Of a DNA stretch of 64,000 bases, positions 34,746 to 45,080 are shown piece by piece (the first letter of the stretch is position 1; each line of letters opens with the position of its first letter). This DNA is from Bacillota bacterium (GTDB lineage: Bacteria > Bacillota > SHA-98 > UBA4971): positions 62,001 through 126,000 of the forward strand of contig JAAYXB010000094.1 of NCBI GenBank assembly GCA_012516125.1, read 5' to 3'. The notes below the pieces were generated by a model, which had not been told where the DNA came from, did no database searches, and saw nothing but the letters and a program-made list of their open reading frames with translations. The position numbers and the translations under genes are program-made.

Positions 34746-35222
34746 ATGCCGGGAGTAAGCATCAGGGTCCGGCCGGGGGTTATCGCCGCGGCCGTTGTCG
34801 CAATCGACCAGATGACCAAGGTCCTCGTGGAGAGATCCATGCCGGGGGGTGGCGGCATCGCCGTCCTGGGAGGGGCGGCGCATATCACACATGTGCGCAA
34901 TCCCGGGTCCGCGTTTGGCATATTCGGCACTGCCACGGTCCCGGTGCTGGTGTCGGTGCTGGTGGTGGCGTGGTGGGTGGGCGCAAGCCTGACCGGCAGA
35001 GTTCACAGGCACGGCCTGGCGTTTGAGGCAGGGTCGGCGCTGGTGCTCGGGGGGGCTATCGGTAACCTCATCGACCGGGTCCGCGTCGGGTGTGTCATAG
35101 ACTTCATCGACTTTCACTTCTGGCCGGTGTTCAATCTTGCGGATGCTGCCATTACCGCAGGAGCGTTGCTGGTCGTATACGCAATGGTTCGGGGGAAAAC
35201 CGGGGGGAGGAGTAGCGAGTGA
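34746..35222 (+). CDS. lspA: Signal peptidase II
   Basis: 158 residues, four membrane segments. Catalytic aspartates lie in [11 protein letters not shown] and [28 protein letters not shown] and [11 protein letters not shown] are the other family motifs. It removes lipoprotein signal peptides after diacylglyceryl transfer by Lgt, encoded immediately downstream with a 4-base overlap. ATG 34746 follows GGGCGGGAT. Confidence 0.95.
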   Translation: MPGVSIRVRPGVIAAAVVAIDQMTKVLVERSMPGGGGIAVLGGAAHITHVRNPGSAFGIFGTATVPVLVSVLVVAWWVGASLTGRVHRHGLAFEAGSALVLGGAIGNLIDRVRVGCVIDFIDFHFWPVFNLADAAITAGALLVVYAMVRGKTGGRSSE

Positions 35223-35992
35223 GGCCAATACTGTTCCAGATCTGGAGGATACCGGTCTTTTCGTATGGTTTTCTTCTGGCGGTCGCGTTCGTGGTCGGCA
35301 CCATCCTCGGAGTGAAAGAGGCGAAGCGCAGGGGCATAAACCCCGACAAGATAATCGACCTCGCGCTTTACACGTGCATCGCCGGAATTGTCGGCGCGCG
35401 AGTCCTGTTCATCTTGCTCGACATCCCGACTTACTTCCAGGACCCAGTCAAGATCATCAACCTGAGGGATGGGGGTCTTTCGTTTCAGGGCGGGCTTGCC
35501 CTCGCCATACTCGTAGGCATATGGTTCGCTCGCCGCGAGAAGCTGAACGCGTGGGTTCTCGCGGACATAGCCGCGCCCATCATCCCGCTCGGCTACGCGC
35601 TGGTCCGGGTGGGATGCCTTCTGAACGGGTGCTGCTACGGGCTTCCGACGAGCGTGCCGTGGGCGCTTGCGAGCAAGGCAGGTGACCAGACGCTGCGCCA
35701 TCCAACGCAAGTTTACGCGGCTCTCCTGAGCCTTGCGATCTTTGCCATACTCTTCAGGCTGAGGAACCACAAGAGATTCCCGGGCTATCTCATGTTCCTC
35801 TACGTCGGCCTATATTCGGTATCCCGGTTCATCGTGGAGATCTTCCGGGATGTGCCGAGGATGGTGGGGCCCCTGTCCATCACGCAGCTTGCCAGCATTG
35901 TGGTGGCGTTTGGCGCGTTTGCGTGCATCGCCATTTTGTCGTCTGAGAACGTCCAACACCAGCAGTCAGGCCAGGTGGTGGGGCGCGAGTAG
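35219..35992 (+). CDS. lgt: Prolipoprotein diacylglyceryl transferase
   Basis: 257 residues, seven membrane segments. [20 protein letters not shown] at the N-terminus, [13 protein letters not shown], and the signature [16 protein letters not shown] with [13 protein letters not shown] after it; GARVLFIL carries a conserved Arg. It transfers diacylglycerol to the lipobox Cys. GTG 35219 overlaps the lspA stop, indicating coupling of the two lipoprotein-maturation steps. Confidence 0.95.
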   Translation: MRPILFQIWRIPVFSYGFLLAVAFVVGTILGVKEAKRRGINPDKIIDLALYTCIAGIVGARVLFILLDIPTYFQDPVKIINLRDGGLSFQGGLALAILVGIWFARREKLNAWVLADIAAPIIPLGYALVRVGCLLNGCCYGLPTSVPWALASKAGDQTLRHPTQVYAALLSLAIFAILFRLRNHKRFPGYLMFLYVGLYSVSRFIVEIFRDVPRMVGPLSITQLASIVVAFGAFACIAILSSENVQHQQSGQVVGRE

Positions 35993-35993
35993 C

Positions 35994-36944
35994 ATGGACC
36001 GGCCGCCGATTGAGATCCGAGTCGAGGAAGCTGACGAGGGCAAGCGCCTTGACGTGTACATCGCAGGGCGGCTTGCCCTCTCCCGTTCTACCGCGCAGAG
36101 GCTTATTGATGAAGGCCGCGCGCTTGTGGGTGGCGAGCGGGCGAAGGCGGCGAGGCGCGTGCGGGCAGGCGACGTGGTGACGGTGAGCGTGCCCGAGCCC
36201 GAGCCGCTGGATGTCGTTCCCCAGGACCTGCCCCTCGACATCCTCTATGAAGACGGGGACATCATCGTGGTTAACAAGCCGAGGGGGCTCGTGGTGCATC
36301 CTGCGGCCGGGAACTGGTCCGGGACCCTCGTGAACGCCCTGCTCGCGCATTGCAATGACCTCTCGGGCATAGGTGGGAAGATCCGCCCTGGGATAGTCCA
36401 CCGCCTTGACAAGGACACTTCAGGCGTGATCGTGGCCGCTAAGAACGACGCGGCCCACCTGGCGCTGGCGCGAGACCTCAAGGAACGCGCGGTCGAGAAG
36501 ACCTATCTCGCCATAGTGCATGGCGTGCCGCGGGAAAAGCGGGGTACCATAAGTGCTCCAATCGGCCGCCATCCGGCCCACAGGAAGAAAATGGCCGTGG
36601 TTCCCGAAGGGCAGGGAAGGGCAGCCGTGACCAAGTACGAGGTGCTCGAGGATCTCGAGAGGTACGCTCTCGTGAAAGTGCACCCGGTTACAGGGAGGAC
36701 CCACCAGATCAGGGTCCATCTCGCCCACATCGGCCACCCGATTGTGGGCGACCCGGTGTACGGAGGACGCAGGGGGAGGACAGGGGCAGGGGTGGAAGAC
36801 ATCTCCGGTCAGGCCCTGCACGCAGCGTCGATCAGCTTCAATCACCCACGTACCGGTGAGCGAATGAGCTTTACCGCGCCGGTGCCGGAGGACATGCAGC
36901 GGTTACTTGCCCGTTTGCGGCAAGACTCCCCAGCCGGCTCTTGA
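35994..36944 (+). CDS. rluD: RluA-family pseudouridine synthase (RluD-like)
   Basis: About 316 residues. An N-terminal S4 domain (LDVYIAGRLALSRSTAQRLI) precedes the catalytic domain with IVHRLDKDTSGVIVAAKND, where the Asp is the nucleophile, then HPVTGRTHQIRVHLAHIGHP (exactly these parts) and DPVYGG. Isomerises U to pseudouridine in 23S rRNA. ATG 35994 is one base after the lgt stop. In Bacillus the homologue ylyB follows lspA. Confidence 0.93.
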   Translation: MDRPPIEIRVEEADEGKRLDVYIAGRLALSRSTAQRLIDEGRALVGGERAKAARRVRAGDVVTVSVPEPEPLDVVPQDLPLDILYEDGDIIVVNKPRGLVVHPAAGNWSGTLVNALLAHCNDLSGIGGKIRPGIVHRLDKDTSGVIVAAKNDAAHLALARDLKERAVEKTYLAIVHGVPREKRGTISAPIGRHPAHRKKMAVVPEGQGRAAVTKYEVLEDLERYALVKVHPVTGRTHQIRVHLAHIGHPIVGDPVYGGRRGRTGAGVEDISGQALHAASISFNHPRTGERMSFTAPVPEDMQRLLARLRQDSPAGS

Positions 36945-36970
36945 CATCTCGGCATGCCGTGTGGTATGGT
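36941..36970 (+). promoter_or_regulatory. Sigma-A promoter of the purine operon
   Basis: TTGACA (36941-36946), 18-base spacer, TATGGT (36965-36970) with an extended TGG directly before it. It overlaps the rluD stop and gives a leader of about 265 bases before purE that contains the riboswitch and terminator listed next. Confidence 0.75.
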
Positions 36971-37057
36971 CGAGGCGAGGACAAGGAAATACCATCTAGC
37001 GTCGGCATCGCCGGCCAGGAGGTTCCGAAACGGCGAGGCGGCAGGGATGCCGGCGCG

Positions 37058-37182
37058 CGAGGGAAAGTGCATCTAGGGTTCCACCCGCCTGGCGTCGGGC
37101 GCGGCGGGGCTCGGTCCGAGCGATGCAGGCCCGCGACATGTCGCGGCGCTACACCTTGAGGGATAAAAGCCCCGGCGGATAG
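37058..37182 (+). ncRNA. ykkC-family riboswitch, probably PRPP-sensing (subtype 2b)
   Basis: Hallmarks of the ykkC aptamer occur in order: GGGAAAGTGC then ATCTAGGGTTCC (37061-37082), GGTCCGAGCGATGCAGG (37113-37129), GCGCTACACC (37146-37155) and GAGGGATAAAAGCCCC (37159-37174). Gene context is purE and the whole purine operon; ykkC subtype 2b RNAs bind PRPP and are known upstream of purine genes, while subtype 1 binds guanidine and 2a ppGpp. The 3' end of the aptamer overlaps the 5' side of the terminator stem, as expected for a transcriptional switch. Ligand assignment is inferred from context. Confidence 0.8.
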
Positions 37183-37213
37183 GTTTCACTCGAAGCCTAT
37201 CCGCCGGGGCTTT
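37166..37213 (+). terminator. Riboswitch expression-platform terminator
   Basis: Perfect 18-bp stem (37166-37183 and 37196-37213) with a 12-base loop, ending GGGGCTTT and followed by AGCATTT. The stem begins inside the aptamer's conserved ATAAAAGCCC segment, so ligand binding should compete with terminator formation. It ends 30 bases before purE. Confidence 0.85.
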
Positions 37214-37243
37214 AGCATTTCCCGCGAAAGAGAGGCGCTGGGG

Positions 37244-37792
37244 ATGAGTCAGGAGAAGGAACAAGAGAGCCAGGTGACGACTCGCGATAGCGGTGCCAGG
37301 GTCATGGTGATGATGGGGAGCGACTCCGACCTTCCCGTCATGCGCGAGTGCGTCGAGACGCTCGAGGAGTTCGGGGTCCCATACGAAGTTGTGGTTACAT
37401 CAGCCCACCGGTCCCTGGACCGGACCATCTCCATTGCCCGGCGGGCCGCGGACCTGGGGGTTCGTGTGATCATCGCTGCCGCCGGAGGGGCTGCGCATCT
37501 TGCCGGAGTTGTGGCCGCCGCGACGGTGCTCCCTGTGGTAGGGGTGCCGTGCGGCGGCTCGGCGCTCTCAGGCGTGGACGCGCTGTACTCCACGGTGCAG
37601 ATGCCTCCTGGGGTGCCCGTGGCGTGCGTGGGGATAAACGCGGCACGGAACGCCGCTCTTCTGGCGATGGAAATCCTCGCGACGTCCGATCGGGACCTCG
37701 CGGCAAGGCTCACCCGCGACCGGGAGCGCCTTGCGCGGGAGGTAGAGGCGAAGCACGGTCGAGTTATAGAGACGCTTGCGGAGCTGAAGTGA
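37244..37792 (+). CDS. purE: N5-carboxyaminoimidazole ribonucleotide mutase
   Basis: 182 residues. MGSDSDLPVMRE and VVTSAHRSLDRT are the active-site segments of class I PurE, and AAAGGAAHLAGVVAAAT follows. Class I PurE converts N5-CAIR to CAIR and normally works with PurK, which is not in this operon. About 20 non-conserved residues precede the core. First gene of the purine operon, downstream of the riboswitch. Confidence 0.95.
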   Translation: MSQEKEQESQVTTRDSGARVMVMMGSDSDLPVMRECVETLEEFGVPYEVVVTSAHRSLDRTISIARRAADLGVRVIIAAAGGAAHLAGVVAAATVLPVVGVPCGGSALSGVDALYSTVQMPPGVPVACVGINAARNAALLAMEILATSDRDLAARLTRDRERLAREVEAKHGRVIETLAELK

Positions 37793-37848
37793 GGTAAGGG
37801 GAAAGGCAAGGAGAGGAAAGAAGAACGGGAAGGGGAGGCGCACCGGAC

Positions 37849-38577
37849 ATGACAGTACCCGACATGACGGAAGAGCACGATCTGGTTTATGAAGGCAAGG
37901 CGAAGCGGGTGTACCGCACGCAGGACCCCCGGCACTATCTTGTCGAGTTCAAGGACGACGCGACGGCCCAGGACGGCCGCAAGAGGGGGAAGATTCCGGG
38001 CAAAGGCGTGGTGAACTGCCAGGTATCGGCGGTGCTTTTCTCGCACCTTGCATCGCGCTCCGTACCCACGCACTTCATCAGGCTCGAGAGCGAGAACACG
38101 ATGATTGTTCGGAGGCTTTCCATGCTCCCGCTGGAGGTTGTGGTGAGAAACATCGTAGCAGGCAGCCTCGCGAAGAGGCTCGGGATCGCGGAGGGCACGA
38201 AGCCCGCGTTCCCCATGGTGGAGTTCTACTACAAGGACGACGCGCTCGGTGACCCGCTCGTTGTGGAGGACCACATCGTCGCGCTGGGCATCGCCGGACG
38301 CGAGGTCGTCGCGAGCCTTCGGGAGGCGTCATGCGCCGTGAACCGGGAGCTTGCGCCGTTCCTCGCCGAGAAGGGGCTGACGCTCGTTGACTTCAAGCTG
38401 GAGTTCGGCTGGTGTGACGGCAAGCTTGTGCTTGGCGACGAGATCTCGCCGGACACGTGCAGACTCTGGGACACGGCCACTGGCGAGCGTCTCGACAAGG
38501 ACCGCTTCAGGCGGGACATGGGAGGCATCGAAGAGGCGTACACGGAGGTCCTCCGGCGGCTTGCTGGCAGGGCTTGA
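37849..38577 (+). CDS. purC: SAICAR synthetase
   Basis: 242 residues. YEGKAKRVYRT at the N-terminus, FKDDATAQDG, VVVRNIVAGSLAKRLGI and LVDFKLEFGW with LGDEISPDTCRLWD are the family motifs. It ligates aspartate to CAIR with ATP. GGGGAGG lies 12 bases before ATG 37849; ATG 37864 is a later alternative. purB, which acts on the product, is not in the window. Confidence 0.96.
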   Translation: MTVPDMTEEHDLVYEGKAKRVYRTQDPRHYLVEFKDDATAQDGRKRGKIPGKGVVNCQVSAVLFSHLASRSVPTHFIRLESENTMIVRRLSMLPLEVVVRNIVAGSLAKRLGIAEGTKPAFPMVEFYYKDDALGDPLVVEDHIVALGIAGREVVASLREASCAVNRELAPFLAEKGLTLVDFKLEFGWCDGKLVLGDEISPDTCRLWDTATGERLDKDRFRRDMGGIEEAYTEVLRRLAGRA

Positions 38578-38617
38578 GAAGGGATCTCGGGGTAGGGGAA
38601 GGGGAGGATGACAGGCC

Positions 38618-38884
38618 ATGCGGTTCAAGGCTCAGGTTAGGGTGACTTTGAAGGAGTCGATACTGGACCCACAGGGGTCCGCAGTGAAAAGGGCTCTTCA
38701 CGCGATGAGCCACGACAACGTCCTCGACGTGCGCATCGGGAAACACATCGAGCTTGTGCTGACGGCGGACGGCCCCGAGTCCGCAAGGCGCCAGGTTCAG
38801 GAGATCGCTGACAGGCTCCTCGCCAACCCTGTCATCGAGAGTTTCTCCTTTGATCTCGCCGAGGCCGGAGGCGAGACCGGATGA
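38618..38884 (+). CDS. purS: FGAM synthase subunit PurS
   Basis: 88 residues. [21 protein letters not shown] and [14 protein letters not shown] identify PurS, the small dimeric subunit that bridges PurQ and PurL in Gram-positive FGAM synthase. The stop overlaps the purQ start (ATGA). Confidence 0.95.
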   Translation: MRFKAQVRVTLKESILDPQGSAVKRALHAMSHDNVLDVRIGKHIELVLTADGPESARRQVQEIADRLLANPVIESFSFDLAEAGGETG

Positions 38885-39618
38885 GGGTTGGAGTTGTGGT
38901 CTTTCCGGGGTCCAACTGCGACGCTGACTGCTATCGCGCCATCGAGTCCTTCGGCGTGGACGTGAAATACGTCTGGTACCAGGACCGCAGCCTGGAGGGG
39001 TACGATCTCGTGGTCCTGCCAGGCGGGTTCTCGTACGGAGACTACCTTCGCGCCGGCGCGATAGCACGGTTCGCGCCGATCATGGATGAGGTCGTGGAGT
39101 TCGCCGAGGCAGGCGGGCTCGTCCTCGGGATATGCAATGGCTTTCAGATCCTCCTCGAGTGCGGACTGCTCCCAGGCGCCATGCTGCCAAACGCGGTCCC
39201 GAGGTTCAGGTGCGATAGCGTCCGCCTGCGCGTGGAAAACGCGCTCACTCCGTTCACATGCCTCTGCCACCCAGGGCAGGTCCTCTCGATGCCGATAGCC
39301 CACGCCTGGGGCAACTACTATGCGGACGAGGACACCCTGAGCGAGCTCGAGCGGCGCAGCCAGGTCGTATTTCGATATGTCAACGAAGAAGGCGTCCCCA
39401 CGCCTGAAGCGAACCCTAACGGGTCGTGCCATTCAATCGCCGGGATAACGACGAGACGCGGAAACGTGCTCGGCATGATGCCCCACCCCGAGCGGGCGTG
39501 CGAGTCGCTCCTTGGCGGCACCGACGGCAGGTGGGTTTTCGCGTCAGCTTTCGAATTCCTTTCAGGAGGTGTGGCACTTGGACGACTGCATCTGGCGGGA
39601 GATGGGCCTCGCCACTGA
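38881..39618 (+). CDS. purQ: FGAM synthase glutaminase subunit PurQ
   Basis: 245 residues, class I glutamine amidotransferase. [35 protein letters not shown], the nucleophile segment [20 protein letters not shown] (Cys in GICNG) and GMMPHPERA with the catalytic His. It supplies ammonia to PurL. The 3' end overlaps purL by about 41 bases; the last 20 residues extend slightly beyond the usual end. Confidence 0.96.
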   Translation: MRVGVVVFPGSNCDADCYRAIESFGVDVKYVWYQDRSLEGYDLVVLPGGFSYGDYLRAGAIARFAPIMDEVVEFAEAGGLVLGICNGFQILLECGLLPGAMLPNAVPRFRCDSVRLRVENALTPFTCLCHPGQVLSMPIAHAWGNYYADEDTLSELERRSQVVFRYVNEEGVPTPEANPNGSCHSIAGITTRRGNVLGMMPHPERACESLLGGTDGRWVFASAFEFLSGGVALGRLHLAGDGPRH

Positions 39619-41830
39619 GGAGTACGAGCGCATCCTCGACATCCTCGGCCGCGAGCCTAACCTCGTCGAGCTCGGGATGTTCGCGGTGATGTGGTCCGAG
39701 CACTGCAGCTACAAGAACTCCAGGGCGTTGCTCGGCCTCCTCCCGACCACGGGAAGGCGCGTGATCCAGGGGCCGGGCGAAAACGCAGGCGTCGTGGATA
39801 TCGGGGATGGCCACGCGGTGGTCTTCAAGATTGAAAGCCACAACCATCCTTCAGCGGTGGAGCCATACCAGGGTGCGGCGACAGGAGTCGGCGGCATAAT
39901 CCGTGACATCTTCACGATGGGCGCGCGGCCCATTGCGCTTCTCGACGCCCTCCGGTTCGGCCCGCTTTCCGACGCCCGCTCGCGGCACCTGTTTGCGCAG
40001 GTGGTCGCTGGCATAGCGGGCTACGGGAACTCCATCGGGATCCCCACGGTCGGAGGGGAGGTCGCGACTCACGAAAGCTTCAGGGAAAGTCCCCTTGTGA
40101 ACGTCATGTGCGTGGGTGTGGCTCCGGCGTCAGCTATCAAGAAAGCCGCGGCGAGGGGCCCCGGGAACCCGGTGATGGTGGTGGGCGCCCGCACGGGACG
40201 CGACGGCATGCACGGGGCGACGTTCGCGTCGGCCGAGCTGTCTCCGGAGACTGTGGCGAAGCGCTCCGCGGTCCAGGTCGGGGACCCGTTCATGGAGAAG
40301 CTACTCCTTGAAGCGTGCCTTGAGCTGTACGAGCTGGGGGACGATGTCGTCATCGGCATCCAGGACATGGGTGCGGCGGGGCTCACATGCTCGTCGTGCG
40401 AGATGGCATCCCGCGGCGGTGTGGGCATGGAGATCGACGTCGCAAAGGTGCCTAGGCGCGAGGAGGGGATGACGCCCTACGAGGTCATGCTTTCCGAGTC
40501 GCAGGAGAGGATGCTCGTGGCCGTGAAGGCTGGGAGCGAGCCTGAGGTAGAGCGGGTGTTCAGGAAGTGGGGGCTCGAGGCGACCGTGGTCGGCCATGTC
40601 ACGGACGACGGGATCCTCCGGATAAGGGACGGCGACGTCACGGTTGCGGAGGTGCCTGCGAAGGCTCTTACCGACATGGCGCCCTGCTACAGGCGAGAGG
40701 CCTGCGAGCCGGAGTATTTCCGGCGCGAGCAGGCGCGCGACCTTGCGGAAGTGCCCGAGCCCGACGATTACGCCCACGTCCTCATGAAGCTCCTGGCTTC
40801 ACCCCGCATCGCGAGCAAGGAATGGGTGTACAGCCAGTACGACCACCAGGTGGGGACGAACACTGTGGTGCTGCCGGGACGGGGAACGTCGGTGGTGAGG
40901 GTGCCCGGGACGAATAAGGGCCTTGCGCTCACGTGCGACGCGAACTCGCTCTACTGCTACCTCGACCCGTGGGCCGGGGCGGCCCACGCCGTGGCCGAAG
41001 CCGCACGGAACGTTGCCGCGGCGGGAGCGGAGCCTTTGGGGATCACCGATTGCCTGAATTTCGGCAACCCCGAGAAGCCCGAGGTCTTCTGGCAATTCAA
41101 GCGGGCTGTGGAGGGCATGGCCGAGGCGGCGAGGGCGCTGGAGATCCCCGTGACCGGCGGCAACGTGAGTTTCTATAACGAGTCTTCGAAGGACGGATCC
41201 TCGACGGTGGCGGTCTACCCGACCCCCGTGGTGGGGATGGTGGGGCTCATCGAGGACCTGTCCCGTGTGATGACCCCCGGCTTCAAGCGCGAGGGAGACA
41301 TCGTGGCGGTCCTCGGACGAACCCACGACGAGATTGGGGCAAGCGAGTACCTCGCCGAGGTCCACGGGATCGAGGGAGGGTCTGTGCCGGTCGTGGATCT
41401 TGCGGCCGAGCGCGCCGCGATCCAGCTTGCCCTCGCCCTCATCCGGGGAGGGCTCCTCTCTTCGTGCCACGACCTCTCCGAAGGCGGCCTCGCCGTGGCG
41501 CTCTCTGAGGCGTGCATCCTGGGCGGGATCGGCGGCGGAATCGGCGCCCGGGTGAGGCTCCCCGGCATGATGCGCCCGGATCGCTACCTTTTCAGCGAGT
41601 CAGGCGGGCGCATGCTCGTATCGTTTCATCCATCTGCCGCGGGCGAGGTTCAGGCGCTGGCGGGCCGCTACGGCGTGCCTGTCAACGTCCTTGGCGAGGT
41701 GGGCGGGTCGCGCCTCGTCATCGATGATACAGGCGGCACAGGGGGACGTGCCCGCAGGGTAGTCGATGTCCCTGTGAGCGAGCTATCAAGGGTGTACCGG
41801 GGGGCGATAGCATGGGCCCTGGAGTCGTAG
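39578..41830 (+). CDS. purL: FGAM synthase large subunit (small-type PurL)
   Basis: About 750 residues, the short PurL that needs separate PurS and Pur[16 protein letters not shown], the ATP site [21 protein letters not shown] with [16 protein letters not shown], then a second half with SGGRMLVSF-type sequence ([14 protein letters not shown]). It makes FGAM from FGAR. TTG 39578 is 8 bases after GGAGG, inside the end of purQ; in-frame GTG 39569 is part of the ribosome site. The stop overlaps the next gene. Confidence 0.95.
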   Translation: MDDCIWREMGLATEEYERILDILGREPNLVELGMFAVMWSEHCSYKNSRALLGLLPTTGRRVIQGPGENAGVVDIGDGHAVVFKIESHNHPSAVEPYQGAATGVGGIIRDIFTMGARPIALLDALRFGPLSDARSRHLFAQVVAGIAGYGNSIGIPTVGGEVATHESFRESPLVNVMCVGVAPASAIKKAAARGPGNPVMVVGARTGRDGMHGATFASAELSPETVAKRSAVQVGDPFMEKLLLEACLELYELGDDVVIGIQDMGAAGLTCSSCEMASRGGVGMEIDVAKVPRREEGMTPYEVMLSESQERMLVAVKAGSEPEVERVFRKWGLEATVVGHVTDDGILRIRDGDVTVAEVPAKALTDMAPCYRREACEPEYFRREQARDLAEVPEPDDYAHVLMKLLASPRIASKEWVYSQYDHQVGTNTVVLPGRGTSVVRVPGTNKGLALTCDANSLYCYLDPWAGAAHAVAEAARNVAAAGAEPLGITDCLNFGNPEKPEVFWQFKRAVEGMAEAARALEIPVTGGNVSFYNESSKDGSSTVAVYPTPVVGMVGLIEDLSRVMTPGFKREGDIVAVLGRTHDEIGASEYLAEVHGIEGGSVPVVDLAAERAAIQLALALIRGGLLSSCHDLSEGGLAVALSEACILGGIGGGIGARVRLPGMMRPDRYLFSESGGRMLVSFHPSAAGEVQALAGRYGVPVNVLGEVGGSRLVIDDTGGTGGRARRVVDVPVSELSRVYRGAIAWALES

Positions 41831-44346
41831 ACGAGGTTTTCAGGCTGCCGGGATGGCCTTTCGACTGGCATGAGCAGTGCGGCGTCATCGGGGTGATGAC
41901 AGGAGCAGGCCCGCGCGCCTCAGAGCTTGCGTTCTACGGGTTGCACGCGCTCCAGCACCGTGGACAGGAGAGCGCTGGCCTGGCTGTATCATCCGGCGCG
42001 GGAACGGGCATCCGTCTCCACAAGGCCATGGGCCTGGTATCCGAGGTTTTCGGCGGCGGGGTCATCGAGGGGCTCAAGGGGAACGTGGCCATCGGGCATG
42101 TACGCTATTCGACGGCAGGTTCCACCGGGATAACCGACGCCCAGCCACTTGTGTTCCACTACCCCTGGGGAGACCTTGCTCTCGCCCATAACGGAAACGT
42201 GGTCAACGCGGACGATCTCCGAAGGTCCCTCGGCGTGTCGGGATCGGTGTTTCAAACCACCGTGGACACGGAGGTCCTGGGGTGCCTTCTCGCAAGGTAC
42301 TCCCAGAACGACCTGGAGGATGCCCTCGTAAAGTGCATGATCGACCTCGAAGGCGCCTACTCTGTTGTGCTGATGACCGAAACCAGGCTCATCGGGATGC
42401 GCGACCCGCACGGGTTTAGACCCCTCTGCCTCGGCACCCTGCCTTGCGGCGGCTTTGCGCTTGCCTCGGAGTCGTGCGCGCTGGACGTCATCGGCGCCGA
42501 GCTCGTCCGCGAGGTGGAGCCGGGGGAGATCGTGTTCATCGACGCGGGGGCCATAAGGTCGGTTCGCGGGCCTGGAGCGCCGAGGCGCGCTACGTGTATC
42601 TTTGAATACATCTACTTTGCCAGGCCCGACAGCGTCATCGAAGGGATCAACGTGAGCGAAGCCAGGTACGAGATGGGCCGCATGCTGGCGGAGGAGCACA
42701 AGCTGGATGCCGACGTGGTGGTGCCTGTGCCAGAGTCAGGCGTCGCTGCGGGTCTCGGGTTCTCGCGGGAAAGCGGCATACCCTTCGAGTACGGGCTCGT
42801 CAAGAACAGGTACCTCGGCCGGACTTTCATCCAGCCAACGCAGGACCAGAGGAGCCTCGGCGTCAGGCTGAAGCTCAACGCCGTGCGGCGCCTGGTGGAG
42901 GGCAAGCGTGTGCTTCTCGTGGACGACTCCATAGTCAGGGGCACCACCAGCGCGAGGCTGGTGAGGCTTCTGCGCGAGGCGGGCGCGAGGAGCGTCGGCC
43001 TCGTCGTGGCATCGCCCCCGGTTGCCTACCCGTGTTTCTACGGCATCGACACGTCCAGGCGGGGCGACCGGCTGGCCGCCTCCAGCGGCGAGGACTTCGT
43101 GCTTGCCCTGACCGGGGCGGATACCCTCCACTACCTGAGTCGGGAGGGTCTCCTGGAGGCCATGAGGCGCGCCGCGGGCGCACGCGGCGACGAAATGGGG
43201 TTTTGCCTGGCGTGCTTCGATGGGGACTATCCGGTGCCGGTCGAGCGGGTCGCGACCGCGGCGAGGGCCGGGCTACCGAACGCCGCGAGAGCCTCAAGCG
43301 AGGCCTCAAGGGCCACCTACGCAGCCGCGGGCGTGGACATCGATCGTGGCGCGAGGTCTGTCGACCTCATCCGCGATGTAGTGGCTTCCACGTTCGATGA
43401 CGGCGTGGTCGCGGGGATCGGGGGGTTCGGCGGGGTGTACAGGCTGGGCCGACTTTCCGGGGCCGACGGAGACACGCTGCTCGTGGCGGGCGCGGACGGG
43501 GTCGGGACCAAGCTGCGAGTGGCGATTGAGGCCGAAAAGCACGACAGCATAGGCATCGACGCCGTGGCAATGTGCGTGAACGACGTCCTTACGTGCGGCG
43601 CAAGGCCCGTGTTCTTCTTGGACTACGTAGCGCAGTCCAGGATAGACCCTGAGAAAGTCGCGAGCATAGTCTCGGGGATGGCCGAGGGGTGCAGGCTGGC
43701 CGGGTGCGCGCTTCTCGGAGGAGAGACCGCGGAGATGCCGGGGTTTTATGCTGACGGCGACTACGATGTGGCGGGGTTCGCCGTCGGAGTCGTGGAGCGA
43801 GAGCGTCTTGTGGACGGGAGCACGATCGAGCTAGGAGACATCCTCATCGGTCTTGCGTCGTCCGGCCTTCACAGCAACGGGTTCTCCCTCGCGAGGCACG
43901 TTCTCTTTGACATTGCCGGGCTGGGGCTCCACGACGAACTGGAGGACCTCGGGCGTCCGCTCGTGGCGGAACTCCTCGAGCCGACGAGGATCTACGTGCG
44001 GCCCATCCTCAAGCTTGCGGCGGAGGTCCGGATACGCGGCATGGCCCACATCACCGGCGGGGGGCTCGTGGACAACCCCCCGAGGATGCTTCCGCCGGGC
44101 CTTGGCTTGAGATTGCGGCTCGGGTCGTGGCCCGTTCCGCCCATCTTCGGTCTAATTCAGAGGCTTGGCAACGTGGACCAGCGCGAGATGATGCGGACTT
44201 TCAACATGGGTATCGGGTTTGTGATTGCGGTGAGGCCTGAGGACGTCGCGCGGGCCCTCGAGGTTCTCCGGGCGGCCGGCGAGCGCTCGTATGTGGTGGG
44301 GGAGGTCGTCCCTGGCAACAGGGGGGTGAGCTTCGTTGATGGCTGA
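41812..44346 (+). CDS. purF/purM: PurF-PurM fusion: amidophosphoribosyltransferase + AIR synthetase
   Basis: 844 residues in one uninterrupted frame. Residues 1-22 are a propeptide before Cys23 (EQCGVIGVM), the glutaminase nucleophile. The PurF part runs to about residue 475, with the PRPP loop [18 protein letters not shown] and four likely [4Fe-4S] cysteines ([34 protein letters not shown]). A linker of about 27 Ala/Arg-rich residues leads to the PurM part from about residue 502 ([69 protein letters not shown]), full length. I see no stop, Shine-Dalgarno-plus-start, or frameshift at the junction. It would catalyse steps 1 and 5 of purine synthesis. Confidence 0.93.
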   Translation: MGPGVVDEVFRLPGWPFDWHEQCGVIGVMTGAGPRASELAFYGLHALQHRGQESAGLAVSSGAGTGIRLHKAMGLVSEVFGGGVIEGLKGNVAIGHVRYSTAGSTGITDAQPLVFHYPWGDLALAHNGNVVNADDLRRSLGVSGSVFQTTVDTEVLGCLLARYSQNDLEDALVKCMIDLEGAYSVVLMTETRLIGMRDPHGFRPLCLGTLPCGGFALASESCALDVIGAELVREVEPGEIVFIDAGAIRSVRGPGAPRRATCIFEYIYFARPDSVIEGINVSEARYEMGRMLAEEHKLDADVVVPVPESGVAAGLGFSRESGIPFEYGLVKNRYLGRTFIQPTQDQRSLGVRLKLNAVRRLVEGKRVLLVDDSIVRGTTSARLVRLLREAGARSVGLVVASPPVAYPCFYGIDTSRRGDRLAASSGEDFVLALTGADTLHYLSREGLLEAMRRAAGARGDEMGFCLACFDGDYPVPVERVATAARAGLPNAARASSEASRATYAAAGVDIDRGARSVDLIRDVVASTFDDGVVAGIGGFGGVYRLGRLSGADGDTLLVAGADGVGTKLRVAIEAEKHDSIGIDAVAMCVNDVLTCGARPVFFLDYVAQSRIDPEKVASIVSGMAEGCRLAGCALLGGETAEMPGFYADGDYDVAGFAVGVVERERLVDGSTIELGDILIGLASSGLHSNGFSLARHVLFDIAGLGLHDELEDLGRPLVAELLEPTRIYVRPILKLAAEVRIRGMAHITGGGLVDNPPRMLPPGLGLRLRLGSWPVPPIFGLIQRLGNVDQREMMRTFNMGIGFVIAVRPEDVARALEVLRAAGERSYVVGEVVPGNRGVSFVDG

Positions 44347-45025
44347 TAACCTAGTGCGAGGCGAGGCGATAAAGCCTGGTGACGCGAGAGGCGGCGCCGG
44401 GAGCCCGAGGCAGCCCGGCGGGTTCAGGATCGTGGTAATGGCGTCGGGTCGGGGGACGAACTTTCAAGCCATAATCGATGCCGTAGAGCGGGGGAGGCTG
44501 CGCGCCCAGGTGGCGGGCCTCGTGTGCGACAACCCCGACGCGCCCGCGCTTGGGAGGGCGGCTGCCCATGGGATACCGGCTGTGGTGGTCACCCGCGAGG
44601 GCTACCCATCGCGGGCCGAGTTCGAGCGCGCCCTGGTCGGCGCGGCAAGGGGGTTTAGCCCGGACCTTGTGGTGCTCGCGGGCTTCATGCGGATTCTGGG
44701 CAAGACGTTCCTTGAGGCGTTCCCGGGTCGGGTCATCAACATACACCCGTCGCTGCTTCCGGCGTTCCGAGGGCTCGAGGCGCAGCGGCAGGCCCTCGAG
44801 TATGGGGTGAGGTACAGCGGCTGCACGGTGCACTTCGTGGACGAGGGAATGGACACAGGGCCGATACTCGGCCAGCGCGTGGTGCCCGTGATGCCGGACG
44901 ATACCGTGGAGTCGCTCGCCGCCCGCATCCTCGAGCAGGAACATGAACTCCTCGTGGAGTGCATCGAGGCCATCGCAGAAGGCAGGGTGAGGCTTGAAGG
45001 CAGAAGGGTCCTGGTCGAGAGGTAG
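44339..45025 (+). CDS. purN: GAR transformylase (formyl-THF-dependent)
   Basis: About 228 residues. [69 protein letters not shown] (catalytic Asn/His region) and [19 protein letters not shown]. It formylates GAR using 10-formyl-THF. About 28 non-conserved residues precede the core. ATG 44339 has GGGGGTGA upstream and overlaps the preceding gene by 8 bases. Confidence 0.95.
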   Translation: MADNLVRGEAIKPGDARGGAGSPRQPGGFRIVVMASGRGTNFQAIIDAVERGRLRAQVAGLVCDNPDAPALGRAAAHGIPAVVVTREGYPSRAEFERALVGAARGFSPDLVVLAGFMRILGKTFLEAFPGRVINIHPSLLPAFRGLEAQRQALEYGVRYSGCTVHFVDEGMDTGPILGQRVVPVMPDDTVESLAARILEQEHELLVECIEAIAEGRVRLEGRRVLVER

Positions 45026-45080
45026 GTCAGTCGTGGCCCCTTCCTCTCGGGTTCTCAGTATTGATACGGAGGTGGACGGA

